NCBI RefSeq assembly: GCF_016482785.1
Contig: NZ_JAEMXM010000005.1
Coordinates: 124,001 to 188,000, forward strand
DNA from: Paenibacillus alkalitolerans
GTDB lineage: Bacteria > Bacillota > Bacilli > Paenibacillales > YIM-B00363
Direction: 5' to 3'
DNA length: 64,000 nucleotides
The notes under the pieces were generated by a model. That model saw only the letters and a list, made by a program, of their open reading frames with translations. It did no database searches and was not told the origin of the DNA. Of this stretch, positions 26,895 through 36,013 are shown piece by piece. How positions within the stretch are numbered: the stretch's first letter is position 1; every line of letters begins with the position of its first letter. Made by a program: the position numbers and the translations under genes.

Positions 26895-28380
26895 CGATGA
26901 ATATTATGCAAGAAAAGCGCTCGCCCAAATGATTCAAGATTGGGATTCTTCGCTGACGGTGATTGAAGCCAGGAATGGGGAAGAAGCGCTGGCCAGATTG
27001 GAAAGCGGACAGATCGATCTGGTATTTACCGATATTCGCATGCCGCTGCTCGACGGCCTTCAATTGTCATCCCTTCTCTATGAGCGTTATCCCCAGGTGA
27101 CCAACGTAATTATCAGCGGGTACGACGATTTCAAATACGCTCAGGAGGCCATTGTCTACAACGTGAAGCAATACCTTCTAAAACCCGTTGAAAAAAACGA
27201 AATCGTCTCCGTATTGGAACAGGCAAAAACCCGATCGAAAGCCTGGTCGGTCCTTCAGCTTAAAGAAAAGATCAGTTCGCTGTTTCATGAAGAGTCGGAT
27301 GCGAGTCCAGAAGCAATCGGATTGCCCCCCGTTCATTCGTTTGCGTCCGCAGTCTTGCAAACAAGGGAAGATCATTTTACATCCCTTGACGAAATCGTCT
27401 CCGAAGTTTTCTCCGATCATCGTTTCTTTCATTTTCATCTGAAGGAAAAACGATTCTCTCGCATGTCTATCGTTCTGTTGGTCGCCTCGGACAGTTCAGT
27501 GGCAGACAAGCTATGGTCAAACGGAAGCCTGTTTAGGCAGGCCGCGAAGAAGTATTCGAAAAAAACGGGTGATGAATTATCGGTCGGGATCAGCGGGATT
27601 CATCAGCAATTGCCGGCATTGCCCGAGTCATATCGGGAAGCCAAAAACGCGATATTATATCGAATTCTTGATGAAGGAAAGAATGTTTATCATTATGAGG
27701 AAACCAAGAAAAAGTTCAATACCCGTCCGAACATGACGGACGATATGCTACATCCGCTTTATAACAAAATCATCCGGAACCAGATCGCGGAATCCAAAGC
27801 GATGATCGATCATCTGTTCCGAATCGTCGTCGAGCATAAACTATCCGTTTACACACTGAACGACATTTGTCATAAGTTGGTCACCATCTTGAATACCGTC
27901 ATCGAGTCGACGGATCGCGAATCCGGCAAGGCTATGTCCTACTTGGAGCCTATCAACCTATTCCAATTTCATCGTTTGGAGCATGTAGTCGAATATTTTG
28001 ACAACGTTTTGGTTGATGTGGCCAAGATGGTCGAGAATTTCAAGCCGAAAGCGGATATGATCCATGAAATTAAAGCATATGTGGAACGGAATTACCAACA
28101 TAACATCAAACTGGAGGATATAGCCAAAAACCTCTTTTACGCAGACCCTTCCCATCTAAGCAAGCAGTTTACAAAAAGATACGGCATCAGTTTTTCGCAA
28201 TATCTGATTTCGGTCCGCTTGAACCATGCCCGGAAGATGCTGGAGTTCGGCGGTGCCCTTTCCGTTTCGGAAGTCGCGAGAGCCGTCGGTTTTAACGATT
28301 ACTCTTATTTTATTCAAATGTACAAGAAGCATTTCGGGGAAACCCCGGGCAAGCATAAGAGAAGCCTTGCAGGTGAATGA
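26875..28380 (+). CDS. Response regulator with AraC output domain, YesN type
   Basis: A 501-residue partner of the preceding kinase. The receiver domain (1-120) has the acidic pair DD at 7-8, phospho-acceptor Asp53 (FTDIRMP) and Lys near 103. A long middle region (about 125-395) precedes the AraC-type double helix-turn-helix (about 400-497), with the second-helix region ending FIQMYKKHFGETPGKHKR. It starts inside the kinase gene. By position it should activate the binding-protein gene that begins 104 bp after its stop. Confidence 0.93.
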   Translation: MNIVIADDEYYARKALAQMIQDWDSSLTVIEARNGEEALARLESGQIDLVFTDIRMPLLDGLQLSSLLYERYPQVTNVIISGYDDFKYAQEAIVYNVKQYLLKPVEKNEIVSVLEQAKTRSKAWSVLQLKEKISSLFHEESDASPEAIGLPPVHSFASAVLQTREDHFTSLDEIVSEVFSDHRFFHFHLKEKRFSRMSIVLLVASDSSVADKLWSNGSLFRQAAKKYSKKTGDELSVGISGIHQQLPALPESYREAKNAILYRILDEGKNVYHYEETKKKFNTRPNMTDDMLHPLYNKIIRNQIAESKAMIDHLFRIVVEHKLSVYTLNDICHKLVTILNTVIESTDRESGKAMSYLEPINLFQFHRLEHVVEYFDNVLVDVAKMVENFKPKADMIHEIKAYVERNYQHNIKLEDIAKNLFYADPSHLSKQFTKRYGISFSQYLISVRLNHARKMLEFGGALSVSEVARAVGFNDYSYFIQMYKKHFGETPGKHKRSLAGE

Positions 28381-28484
28381 CCAAAATTCTCATGTCCAGA
28401 TGCCCATGAAACTTATATATGCCGAGCGGCAATTATTTTAGGATAAGAGGTGAAAATCGAAAAAATTAAAGGGGAGTGTTAAAG

Positions 28485-29795
28485 TTGAACAGCAGAAAAA
28501 ACAGGGTGTTGGCTTCAATTGTCTTGATCGCGCTTATATTGGTAATGTCGGCCTGCGGTGGAAACGGTTCCAACAGCAGTGACCAGAATAATGTAAGCGA
28601 TTCCGCGAACAGCACGGGCAGTGCTCCGAACGACAGCGGCCAAAAAGTTACCTTGGAATTCTTTCAGATGAAATCAGAAGTTGTAAAAATGGTAGACGAC
28701 CTCATTCAGAAATTCGAACAAGCCAATCCCAATATTGACATCAATCAAAATAATGTGCCGGACGGACCGTCCGTATGGCAAATGAGGATCGCTACCAATG
28801 ACGCGCCGCCCCTCTTCACTCATTTTGCGCATATGCCGGCATTCAGACAGGCGGCGGCAAACGGTTACATGGCCGATTTGACAAACGAGCCGTTTATGCA
28901 GAGAGCCGAAGAAAGTGTTTTGAAGCAAGGTGTGGAAATGAACGGAAAAAATTATTTGATGCCAATCGCTCTTGCGACTTTAGGGGTTTATTATAACGTC
29001 GACATTTTCAATCAATTAGGGCTCAGCGTTCCCACCACGTATGACGAGTTGATTCAGGTATCCGAAAAGATTAAAGCCGCCGGCATTACGCCGTTCCTCT
29101 TTCCGGACAAGGGTGTGCGCCAAGTAAGACAAGCGGCTGAGGCCACATTGGGACTGGATGTGCCTGACGTTAACCAGGTTTTTACGGATGTGCTCAACGG
29201 GAAATCGCATATGACCGATCATCCGGGTATTCGCAGATGGGCCGAGAAAATGGTCGAGATCAGGAAGTACGGTCAGAAGGATACGGTGGGATTGTCACCG
29301 GATGACGCTGTGCGGGAGTTTGCCAGCGGCAAGTCCGCCATGTATTTTCAAGGCATTTGGTCCATCGTTCCGATCAAACAGAGCAACCCGAATTTGAAAT
29401 TCGATATATTTCCGTTTCCCGCCGATAAAGCCGAAGACACCAAAGTTTCATTTATTGTTGACACGGCGATCGGGATTTCGAGCAGCGCCATAAATTCGGA
29501 TGATGCGAAAAAATTTATTGATTTCATGAGCTCGCCCGAAAATGTTCAGGTTTACGTAGACGAAACCCAGTTTATGTCGGCCGTTAAGGGCGTGAATAAT
29601 AACACGGCAGAAATTAACCGGCTTTCGGATCTCGTCAAAGCGGGGAAAACGTTCCCGTTTGTCGAAACGGTATTCCCGAAAGCGTCGATGCAGGATGATT
29701 TGGCCCAGGCTGCGCAAAAATTGATCGTAACCAAAGATGTGGACGGATTTATAAAGCAGCTTGACGCGGCGTTTTACAATAAAGCGAATCAATAA
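28485..29795 (+). CDS. Sugar-binding lipoprotein (third importer)
   Basis: A 436-residue CUT1 solute-binding protein of the shorter, maltose-binding-like type. The best start is TTG 28485, eight bases after AAAGGGGAG; the in-frame GTG at 28476 overlaps that binding site. A lipoprotein signal with lipobox MSAC (Cys about residue 24) is followed by an Asn/Ser-rich linker. The body carries a segment near 115-130 (GVEMNGKNYLMPIAL) typical of the hinge region of this group. It differs from the LplA-type proteins of importers 1 and 2, so this is a separate lineage of transporter. Substrate unknown. Confidence 0.92.
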   Translation: MNSRKNRVLASIVLIALILVMSACGGNGSNSSDQNNVSDSANSTGSAPNDSGQKVTLEFFQMKSEVVKMVDDLIQKFEQANPNIDINQNNVPDGPSVWQMRIATNDAPPLFTHFAHMPAFRQAAANGYMADLTNEPFMQRAEESVLKQGVEMNGKNYLMPIALATLGVYYNVDIFNQLGLSVPTTYDELIQVSEKIKAAGITPFLFPDKGVRQVRQAAEATLGLDVPDVNQVFTDVLNGKSHMTDHPGIRRWAEKMVEIRKYGQKDTVGLSPDDAVREFASGKSAMYFQGIWSIVPIKQSNPNLKFDIFPFPADKAEDTKVSFIVDTAIGISSSAINSDDAKKFIDFMSSPENVQVYVDETQFMSAVKGVNNNTAEINRLSDLVKAGKTFPFVETVFPKASMQDDLAQAAQKLIVTKDVDGFIKQLDAAFYNKANQ

Positions 29796-29808
29796 CGGAT
29801 TGCAAAAC

Positions 29809-29843
29809 AAAAGGTCCTGTTCCTTTGTTGCCAGGGCCTTTTT
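29809..29843 (+). terminator. Intra-operon terminator/attenuator after the binding-protein gene
   Basis: AAAAGGTCCTG (29809-29819) pairs with CAGGGCCTTTT (29832-29842, one G-U) and ends in T's, 14 bases after the binding-protein stop and before the permease start. It would let some transcripts stop here, giving more binding protein than permease, a common importer arrangement. Confidence 0.8.
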
Positions 29844-29860
29844 CTATGGAGGGATACGAG

Positions 29861-30754
29861 ATGGAGGCCATATTAAAAAACAGGTTGAATTCCGGTCGTT
29901 TGACGTTTGTTCTGTTGACGCTCCCGGCGGCGGTTCTTTACGCCATCTTTTTCGTTTACCCGGTTGTCTCGGGCTTTTTTTACAGTTTTACGGATTGGGA
30001 CGGGATATCCGGCGCCTATCGTTTCATTGGGTTGGACAACTACATTCATATCTTGCAGGATCACCGTTTTCTTCATGCTCTCGGCTTTACCTTATATTAT
30101 ACGGGTCTTTCGGTGGTTCTACTGGCAGTTGTATCTTTGGGCGCCGCTCTTCTCTTGAATGGAAATATCAGGTTTAAAGCGTTCATACGCTCCGTTTACT
30201 TCTTTCCGGCTGTCTTGAGCTTGGTAACTGTGGGTTCCATTTTTAACCAGTTTTTTTATGCCGCTCTGCCCAGTATCGGTGAGTTCTTGGGGATCGGGTG
30301 GTTGTCCCAAAATATACTGTCGAATCCGCATACGGCTATCTATGGGATTGTGGCGGCCAACCTGTGGCAAGGATTCGCCGTACCGATGGTTATCTTCATG
30401 GCAGGACTGTCCGGCGTTCCAAAGGACATGCATGAGGCGGCCACGATTGATGGGGCCGGTCCTTTTCAACGCTTTTTCTATGTTACGATCCCCTTTCTGA
30501 TCCCGATGTTAATCGTCAATCTGGTCATCCTGACGAAACACGGCTTGATGGTTTTTGACCTTATTGTGCTAATGACGGACGGCGGTCCGGTTCAATCGAC
30601 CGAATCGATTGGCATTCTAATCTATAAACATGGATTTCAAAACCTGAAATTCGGTTACGGAACCGCAGAGTCCATTTTTACGTTTTTCATCATGGCCGTT
30701 GTATCCATTGTTCAAATCCGGATATTGAACCGGAAGGGGGTCGGACAACAGTGA
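29861..30754 (+). CDS. ABC sugar importer permease, MalF-like (third importer)
   Basis: A 297-residue permease. ATG 29861 is chosen over the upstream TTG at 29825, which lies inside the terminator hairpin; GGAGGG precedes it. It has six predicted membrane segments, the opening AVLYAIFFVYPVVSGFFYSF, FTDWDG, and the EAA loop EAATIDGAG about 90 residues from the end. Its stop overlaps the next gene's GTG start as GTGA. Confidence 0.93.
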   Translation: MEAILKNRLNSGRLTFVLLTLPAAVLYAIFFVYPVVSGFFYSFTDWDGISGAYRFIGLDNYIHILQDHRFLHALGFTLYYTGLSVVLLAVVSLGAALLLNGNIRFKAFIRSVYFFPAVLSLVTVGSIFNQFFYAALPSIGEFLGIGWLSQNILSNPHTAIYGIVAANLWQGFAVPMVIFMAGLSGVPKDMHEAATIDGAGPFQRFFYVTIPFLIPMLIVNLVILTKHGLMVFDLIVLMTDGGPVQSTESIGILIYKHGFQNLKFGYGTAESIFTFFIMAVVSIVQIRILNRKGVGQQ

Positions 30755-31581
30755 TCGCAAAACAAATGGGTCAAATGGCGAAGTATGCGGTACTGGCCGC
30801 CGGTATGATCGTCATCTTGATTCCCGTCTATGTGACGTTGTCGACAGCGCTGAAAACCCCGCACCAGTCGGCCATCAGCTTTTTTTCGCCGCCTTCCGGC
30901 CTTTATCTTGGGAATTTTTACGAGATTGTAAATTCTACGAAGTTTTGGACTTATCTAATGAATTCCGTCATGATAACCGTGATTTCCGTTGCGCTGATGC
31001 TGGTTGTCGTTCCGATGGTTTCTTATGCCATATCCAGAAACGCCAAAAGTAAATATTATGTTTTTCTCTATTTCATCATCTTGTCCGGCATTTTCGTTCC
31101 GTTTCAGGTGATTATGCTGCCGATGGCCAAACAAATGGCTGCGCTCGATTTATTGAACCGAAGCGGGTTGATTATTATGCATGTTACGTATGCGTTGACG
31201 CAAGGAACCTTTTTATGCGTCGGTTATCTGAAGAGCATCCCTTTGGAACTCGACGAAGCTGCCAAAATCGACGGGTGCGGCGTTTGGAAAATATTCACCA
31301 GAATTATTTATCGGCTGATGACGCCCATTTTGGCTACCTTTCTCATATTGAAAAGTCTGTTTGTATGGAACGACTTTATTTTTTCGTTGATCATACTGAA
31401 CCGAAGCAATGAGTTTTGGACGCTTCCTTTATATATTTATAATTTCAAGACTGAATACAGTTTTAATTATAATTTGGCGTTTGCCGGTTTCTTTATGTCA
31501 ATGGTGCCGATCTTGATCGTATATGCGCTGACTCAGCGTTTCATCATCACCGGATTGACGGAAGGGGCTTTGAAACATTAA
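30751..31581 (+). CDS. ABC sugar importer permease, MalG-like (third importer)
   Basis: A 276-residue permease starting at GTG 30751, with GGAAGGGGG upstream, coupled to the preceding gene by a four-base overlap. It has six membrane segments and the C-terminal RFIITGLTEGALK signature of MalG-type proteins. The EAA loop reads EAAKIDGCG and then IIYR where most members have a Leu-Pro pair, a small departure at the ATPase-docking site. Its TAA shares its last A with the next start codon. Confidence 0.92.
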   Translation: MIAKQMGQMAKYAVLAAGMIVILIPVYVTLSTALKTPHQSAISFFSPPSGLYLGNFYEIVNSTKFWTYLMNSVMITVISVALMLVVVPMVSYAISRNAKSKYYVFLYFIILSGIFVPFQVIMLPMAKQMAALDLLNRSGLIIMHVTYALTQGTFLCVGYLKSIPLELDEAAKIDGCGVWKIFTRIIYRLMTPILATFLILKSLFVWNDFIFSLIILNRSNEFWTLPLYIYNFKTEYSFNYNLAFAGFFMSMVPILIVYALTQRFIITGLTEGALKH

Positions 31582-33482
31582 TGAAACAGATCCAAACCGA
31601 TGTATTGGTGATTGGCGGAGGCACAGCCGGAGTTATGGCTGCCATTGCGGCGGCAGAGGAAGGAGCCGGCGTCGTGATGCTGGAAAGGGACAACGCTTTA
31701 GGCGGCGTGGGCGTCCGGGCGGGGGTTCACTTTTACTATTATGGCAGTCATGGAGGCGTGCAGAAGGAGGTGGATCGTTCGACGGTCTTATTGAGCAAGC
31801 GGTTGGGGAACAAGGCCCTCGGATTTCATCCCGAGATGAAAGGGATGGCGATCGAACAACGCATCGCCGGTCTGGACATCCGGGTCATCTATGAAGCGAT
31901 CGTTGCCGAAATGGCCATGGAAGGGAATCTGGTGCGGGGGGCGATCGTCGAGAGCGAAAGCGAGAGCCTGAAGATCGAGGCTCGGGTGACGGTCGATTGT
32001 ACGGGTGACGGCGATGCCGCCTATTTGGCCGGAGCCGAATACACGCTCGGTAGGGAGTGGGACGGGTGTCAACACGCCTATTCGCTTGTGCCTCGTTTTG
32101 TGGATGAACATAACCAGCTTCGATCCAAAAATTATGATGTCGGCTGGATGGATGCCACCGATGTCGTTGATGTTTCGCGCGCATACCGTATCGGACGCCA
32201 GTATGCTTGGCGAGGTGCTGAGACCCCCGAGAACACGCATTATACGGTGGTCGGTCCTCAATTGGGCGTGCGGGAAGGACGAAGAATCATCGGAGAATAT
32301 GTGCTGCATCAGGACGATTTGCTGCTCGATAAACGATTTGACGATGTGGTCATGCGCTGTTATGCGCACCATGAGAACCATGCGTTCGATTACGCCAATG
32401 AAAGCGATTTGTCTCAGATCTGGATCGAAGTATTGGGAAAATGGAAATTGATGTTCGGCGGCGATGTTCCTTACCGCTGCCTGGTTCCCAAACGGATAGA
32501 CGGTCTGTTGATCGGATGCCGGGCTCTTTCGGCGGATCGTGATTGCGGGATGATGCTGCGGATGCAGCGGGACATGCAGAAGATCGGAGAAGTCGCCGGC
32601 GCGGCCGCTGCCTTGAGCGTAAAAGAAGGCGTTCTTCCCAGGCAGCTCGACGTGCGCAGACTGCAAGAAAGACTGATCGCAAGAGGCGTGATCGGCAAGG
32701 CGGATCTCTCCAGAGAAAGTTCTCCGTGGCTGCTTTTTGAAGGGGAGACGAAGGAGGATCGGCAACGTCCTCTGCGGGATGGAATTACAGATGAGGATAT
32801 AAAACAATGCATAGCTTACCTGGGAGGCTCGCAAGAGGATACGGCCTTATGGTGGTTGTGGCAATTCGGGGATCGGTGCGTACCTCTTTTGTTGGAAGTT
32901 TTGCGGACCACAGCAGGCAGACAGCAGCGGGGTGTGGCGTTTGCGCTGGGCTTGTTGAAACATCCGGCTGGTGTGCCCTATCTGGTCGAGACATTTCGAA
33001 GAAGGGATAACGATAGACCGAATACGTTAGCTCATACCGAGGAACGTTGGGTCGCCGCGCTTATCCTGCTGCGCCGTATGGGGGACCCTTCCGTTGCCCG
33101 GGATGTCCTTGATTTATTGAGCAGGGAACGAAAAAGTACGCTCATTTTATTATTGCTTCATTATTTAATCGCGGTTGCGGAGAAGATGACCCCCGAACAA
33201 AAACGGAAAACCGCGGCATCCGTCGGTTCAATGCTGGCAGATCAGGATTTGGGGAACGATTATTTGCATTACGGATCGGGAGATACCATTCCGGCGTTGC
33301 CGGAAACGAGATCGATCAAGTGGAGCATTGAATTGACGGCCGCCTATTTGCTGGAAGTTGCCGGCGGCGGCGGACAACCGATATTTGAACGTTATTTTCG
33401 GGACGAACGCGGTTATGTTCGGGGGGCTGCCGCTGCCATTTTTGCACGCCTGTCTGAAACGAAAGGGGAAACGCAAACGTGA
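31581..33482 (+). CDS. FAD-dependent oxidoreductase with HEAT-like C-terminal region
   Basis: A 633-residue flavoprotein. The dinucleotide-binding motif GGGTAG with the LERDNALGG that follows (residues 12-45) marks the FAD-dependent oxidoreductase family (PF12831 type), and CTGDGDAAYLAG near 137-148 is its second FAD contact. From about 410 to the end the sequence becomes helical repeats with HEAT-like character (GVAFALGLLKHPAG, AALILLRRMGDPSVA, VRGAAAAIFARL). The start overlaps the permease stop by one base (TAATG). Such flavoproteins sit beside sugar importers in some Firmicutes, but the substrate is not known to me; oxidation of a sugar or of a sugar-linked aromatic are both possible. Confidence 0.85.
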   Translation: MKQIQTDVLVIGGGTAGVMAAIAAAEEGAGVVMLERDNALGGVGVRAGVHFYYYGSHGGVQKEVDRSTVLLSKRLGNKALGFHPEMKGMAIEQRIAGLDIRVIYEAIVAEMAMEGNLVRGAIVESESESLKIEARVTVDCTGDGDAAYLAGAEYTLGREWDGCQHAYSLVPRFVDEHNQLRSKNYDVGWMDATDVVDVSRAYRIGRQYAWRGAETPENTHYTVVGPQLGVREGRRIIGEYVLHQDDLLLDKRFDDVVMRCYAHHENHAFDYANESDLSQIWIEVLGKWKLMFGGDVPYRCLVPKRIDGLLIGCRALSADRDCGMMLRMQRDMQKIGEVAGAAAALSVKEGVLPRQLDVRRLQERLIARGVIGKADLSRESSPWLLFEGETKEDRQRPLRDGITDEDIKQCIAYLGGSQEDTALWWLWQFGDRCVPLLLEVLRTTAGRQQRGVAFALGLLKHPAGVPYLVETFRRRDNDRPNTLAHTEERWVAALILLRRMGDPSVARDVLDLLSRERKSTLILLLLHYLIAVAEKMTPEQKRKTAASVGSMLADQDLGNDYLHYGSGDTIPALPETRSIKWSIELTAAYLLEVAGGGGQPIFERYFRDERGYVRGAAAAIFARLSETKGETQT

Positions 33483-34516
33483 CGGCACGATTAGAAAAAA
33501 ACGCAGATGGAATTTTGCCGCGTATGCTGGGTATCTATGATGCGGTTGTAGCGGGCGGGGGAGTGGCAGGAGTCGCTGCCGCGCGGACGATAGCGGCGGA
33601 AGGATGGCGCGTTGCGATCATTGAACCGACAGGGACACTTGGACGTGAAATTGTGCGGGCGCGCAACCTTTTTGTCCGATTGTCCCGATATGCGGGTATG
33701 TCGCCAACCATCGCGGAATTTTACGAATGTCTTCGTCAGCGCAAGGGCTGGTTTGACGGCGTGGTGGATCCGAACGTGGCGGCTTTGGCTTTCGACGACC
33801 TGATGAGCCGGTACCGGGTACAGGTGTTGTTTCACGTATGGCCTTCGAACTTATTGAAAGAAGGGCAAGTGGTAACCGGAATCGAAGCGGCGACCAAAGG
33901 CGGGTACGTTCGCATGAAAACTCCGCGGGTGCTGGATGCTTCTGTCTCCGGCAAACTCGGTAAGTTTTGGTTTGAGAGTCGACCGAATGACAAAAAAGGT
34001 TCAGTGCTTCATTTGATCTACAACGGAGTAACCGGTGAATGTCCTTCCGAAAGGCTGTTCTTGATGCCGGAAATCGGAGACATGAAGGTCATCTGCAGAC
34101 CGACCCACTGGAAGAGTGAATGGAGGATATCTCTGATCCTGGAAATCAATGCAACGAGAGCGGAATGGTTCGGCCTTTTAGTTGATTTGTTGCCTCGTCT
34201 GCAAGACGAGATTACGGAACTTAAGAACGGTGTGCTCGCATATGTTGCCGATGACGTATGGAACGTCCCCGACTTACGGATCTCTACGAACTCCAAAGAC
34301 GATCATATTGTCGGATACCTGGAGGATACCGCTGGAAAACCATTTGCCCTCCGGCAAAGGATGCTGGGTGATCCGGCTATAATCGACGGTCTGACGCTCG
34401 CCGGAACCTGGTTGGACGGGTTGCCGTTCGATCTCTGCCAGGAAGAAACCTCAATCGTCAATGCATTCAGGCTCGGCGATTTCGTCGGGGCTTCACTGAC
34501 TCGACAGAAGACTTGA
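33479..34516 (+). CDS. Second FAD-dependent oxidoreductase (short)
   Basis: A 345-residue protein starting at GTG 33479, overlapping the preceding stop as GTGA. AVVAGGGVAGVAAARTIAAEG (about residues 22-42) is a clear Rossmann FAD-binding start and IIEPTGTLGRE follows. It is much shorter than its neighbour, and in place of the second CTGDGD-type FAD contact it has VLDASVSGKLG, so FAD binding may be altered. It ends the importer operon. It may be a degenerate or specialised paralog that forms a complex with the first; this is an inference. Confidence 0.78.
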   Translation: MTARLEKNADGILPRMLGIYDAVVAGGGVAGVAAARTIAAEGWRVAIIEPTGTLGREIVRARNLFVRLSRYAGMSPTIAEFYECLRQRKGWFDGVVDPNVAALAFDDLMSRYRVQVLFHVWPSNLLKEGQVVTGIEAATKGGYVRMKTPRVLDASVSGKLGKFWFESRPNDKKGSVLHLIYNGVTGECPSERLFLMPEIGDMKVICRPTHWKSEWRISLILEINATRAEWFGLLVDLLPRLQDEITELKNGVLAYVADDVWNVPDLRISTNSKDDHIVGYLEDTAGKPFALRQRMLGDPAIIDGLTLAGTWLDGLPFDLCQEETSIVNAFRLGDFVGASLTRQKT

Positions 34517-35061
34517 AAAGGAATCGACAGTGCAAATCGCCAAACCGCATTGGATAATCAAGCCGTCGGAGTTTTGTTTACCAGCACACCTCCAACGTGT
34601 AAAGAGATTGTACCATAAAATCCCATATTTTAAACTTATTTATGTTACGGGTTGCTGAACTATGCTGCCCGGTAATTGATGAAAGCACAACACAAATGTT
34701 CTGTGATCAAAATACTATAGTTATATTTCAGTAGATGAGTTAAGGGGAGAGTGCGCGCAAGGATATAGACCGCCTGCTCCTCTTTTCCGATACCTCTCCG
34801 ACTTCATGCTTCTAAAATAGGGAAAGTACTGAAACTAGGGACATTGTATGCAAGAGGAGATAAGAGATCAGGCGCTCTGAAACTTGGAGAGAGAGAGGTA
34901 AGGAGCAAGAGGCTGAAATCAGGGGCATGTGAACGAATACGAATAGTGTAGCACGGGGACAGTATCGAAAAAAGAGGATCAGAATGCTTGAACGTCGTAT
35001 GTCGTACGGAGTGATAGCCAGCTGATCAAAGTTCGAATCAATTTTCCAATGGGGCAAAACA
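34517..35061. other. 545-bp intergenic region without recognisable genes
   Basis: The gap lies between the end of the flavoprotein operon and the convergent DeoR gene. I see no tRNA, hairpin terminator with a T run, IS end or family-like reading frame. The right half is unusually purine-rich on the plus strand (GGAGAGAGAGAGG near 34881-34900 and similar tracts), which makes the minus-strand frame at 34812-35057 open by composition. It may be old debris. Confidence 0.5.
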
Positions 35062-35820
35062 TTATGTTTTTGCGATAATCAAATTGACTCCGGCGTCGTC
35101 CAGCGTCTTGTTCATGTCCGGAGAAGGCACCGAATCTGTAATAATGATGTCGATCTTATCAAATGGACATACACGATAAAACAAGTCCTTACCGAACTTG
35201 CTCGAATCGGCCAATAAGATCACCTGGTTGGCTCGGCGGATCATCTCCATCTTCATATACGCATCCTCCACCGTAGTGGAGAACACGCCTTCGGCATTTA
35301 AGGCGCAGGCGCCGAGAAATAGTTTGTTTACCTTTAGATGGGACAGCATTTCGAGCGTGCGCGGACCGAATGTATAACGGTGCCATGTATGAAATTCACC
35401 GCCCAATAAGTGAATAGCTATGTTTTCTTTATTGCTCAGCGTCGACGCGATATCGATGGAATTGGTAACCGCGACGTTGTTTTTTGTGTTCAGAAATTCG
35501 GCGACATATTGCACCGTGGTGCTCGTATCAAACAGAAGATAATCGCCGTCGTTGATCAAAGAGGCAGCCTTCATTGCGATAAGCCGTTTCGATTCCAAGT
35601 TGGAATGCCGCTCCCGGTAACTGGGTACGTTGTTCGCGAATGTCGGCAGCATGGCGCCGCCTCGGATGCGCACGATCTGATTGTTCTGTTCCATCTTGAC
35701 CAGATCGCGTCTTGCCGTATCGTACGATACCCCATATAAGGAACAAATATCTTCTAGAGTTATCTTCAGATTGATTTTCATATATTCCAAGATTCGTTGG
35801 ATTCTTTCGTCTTGACTCAT
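35062..35820 (-). CDS. DeoR family transcriptional regulator
   Basis: A 252-residue regulator using ATG 35820; an in-frame ATG at 35856 lacks a binding site, whereas GGGGG stands nine bases before 35820. The N-terminal helix-turn-helix (about 3-55) includes TLEDICSLYGVSYDTARRDL and the DeoR signature IVRIRGGA. The DeoR C-terminal sensor (about 75-235) has DTSTTVQYVA and LLGGEFH, the phosphosugar-binding pattern. DeoR proteins usually repress sugar genes and are released by a phosphorylated intermediate. It is divergent from the MFS transporter, its likely target. Confidence 0.92.
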   Translation of the reverse strand: MSQDERIQRILEYMKINLKITLEDICSLYGVSYDTARRDLVKMEQNNQIVRIRGGAMLPTFANNVPSYRERHSNLESKRLIAMKAASLINDGDYLLFDTSTTVQYVAEFLNTKNNVAVTNSIDIASTLSNKENIAIHLLGGEFHTWHRYTFGPRTLEMLSHLKVNKLFLGACALNAEGVFSTTVEDAYMKMEMIRRANQVILLADSSKFGKDLFYRVCPFDKIDIIITDSVPSPDMNKTLDDAGVNLIIAKT

Positions 35821-35923
35821 CTTTCCGTGCCCCCGCAATTCAATGTCTGAGTTCATTGTATCATAAGTTTAGTTTTAATACTTATCGATATGGGGTAGAT
35901 TTAAGTGAAATAATTAATTTCTG

Positions 35924-35962
35924 TTGACAAATGTGCGTCCATAAAATATTATTTGTGCACAA
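35924..35962 (+). promoter_or_regulatory. SigA-type promoter of the MFS gene with adjoining palindrome
   Basis: TTGACA (35924-35929), a 17-bp spacer and TATTAT (35947-35952) form a strong vegetative promoter. The perfect palindrome TTGTGCACAA (35953-35962) begins directly after the -10 box, where a repressor would block initiation. The divergent DeoR protein is a natural candidate, but this is an inference. Confidence 0.75.
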
Positions 35963-36013
35963 TCATAAGCGAGATAAATACATATCGCCCTCTTTCGGAA
36001 GGAGATTACAAGG

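Noticed and set aside
31788-32834. Minus-strand open frame (348 codons) opposite the first flavoprotein
   Set aside because: The plus strand has FAD-binding motifs and tight operon coupling; the antisense frame is compositional.
34812-35057. 81-codon minus-strand frame in the gap before the DeoR gene
   Set aside because: It is open because the plus strand is purine-rich; no binding site and no recognisable motif.
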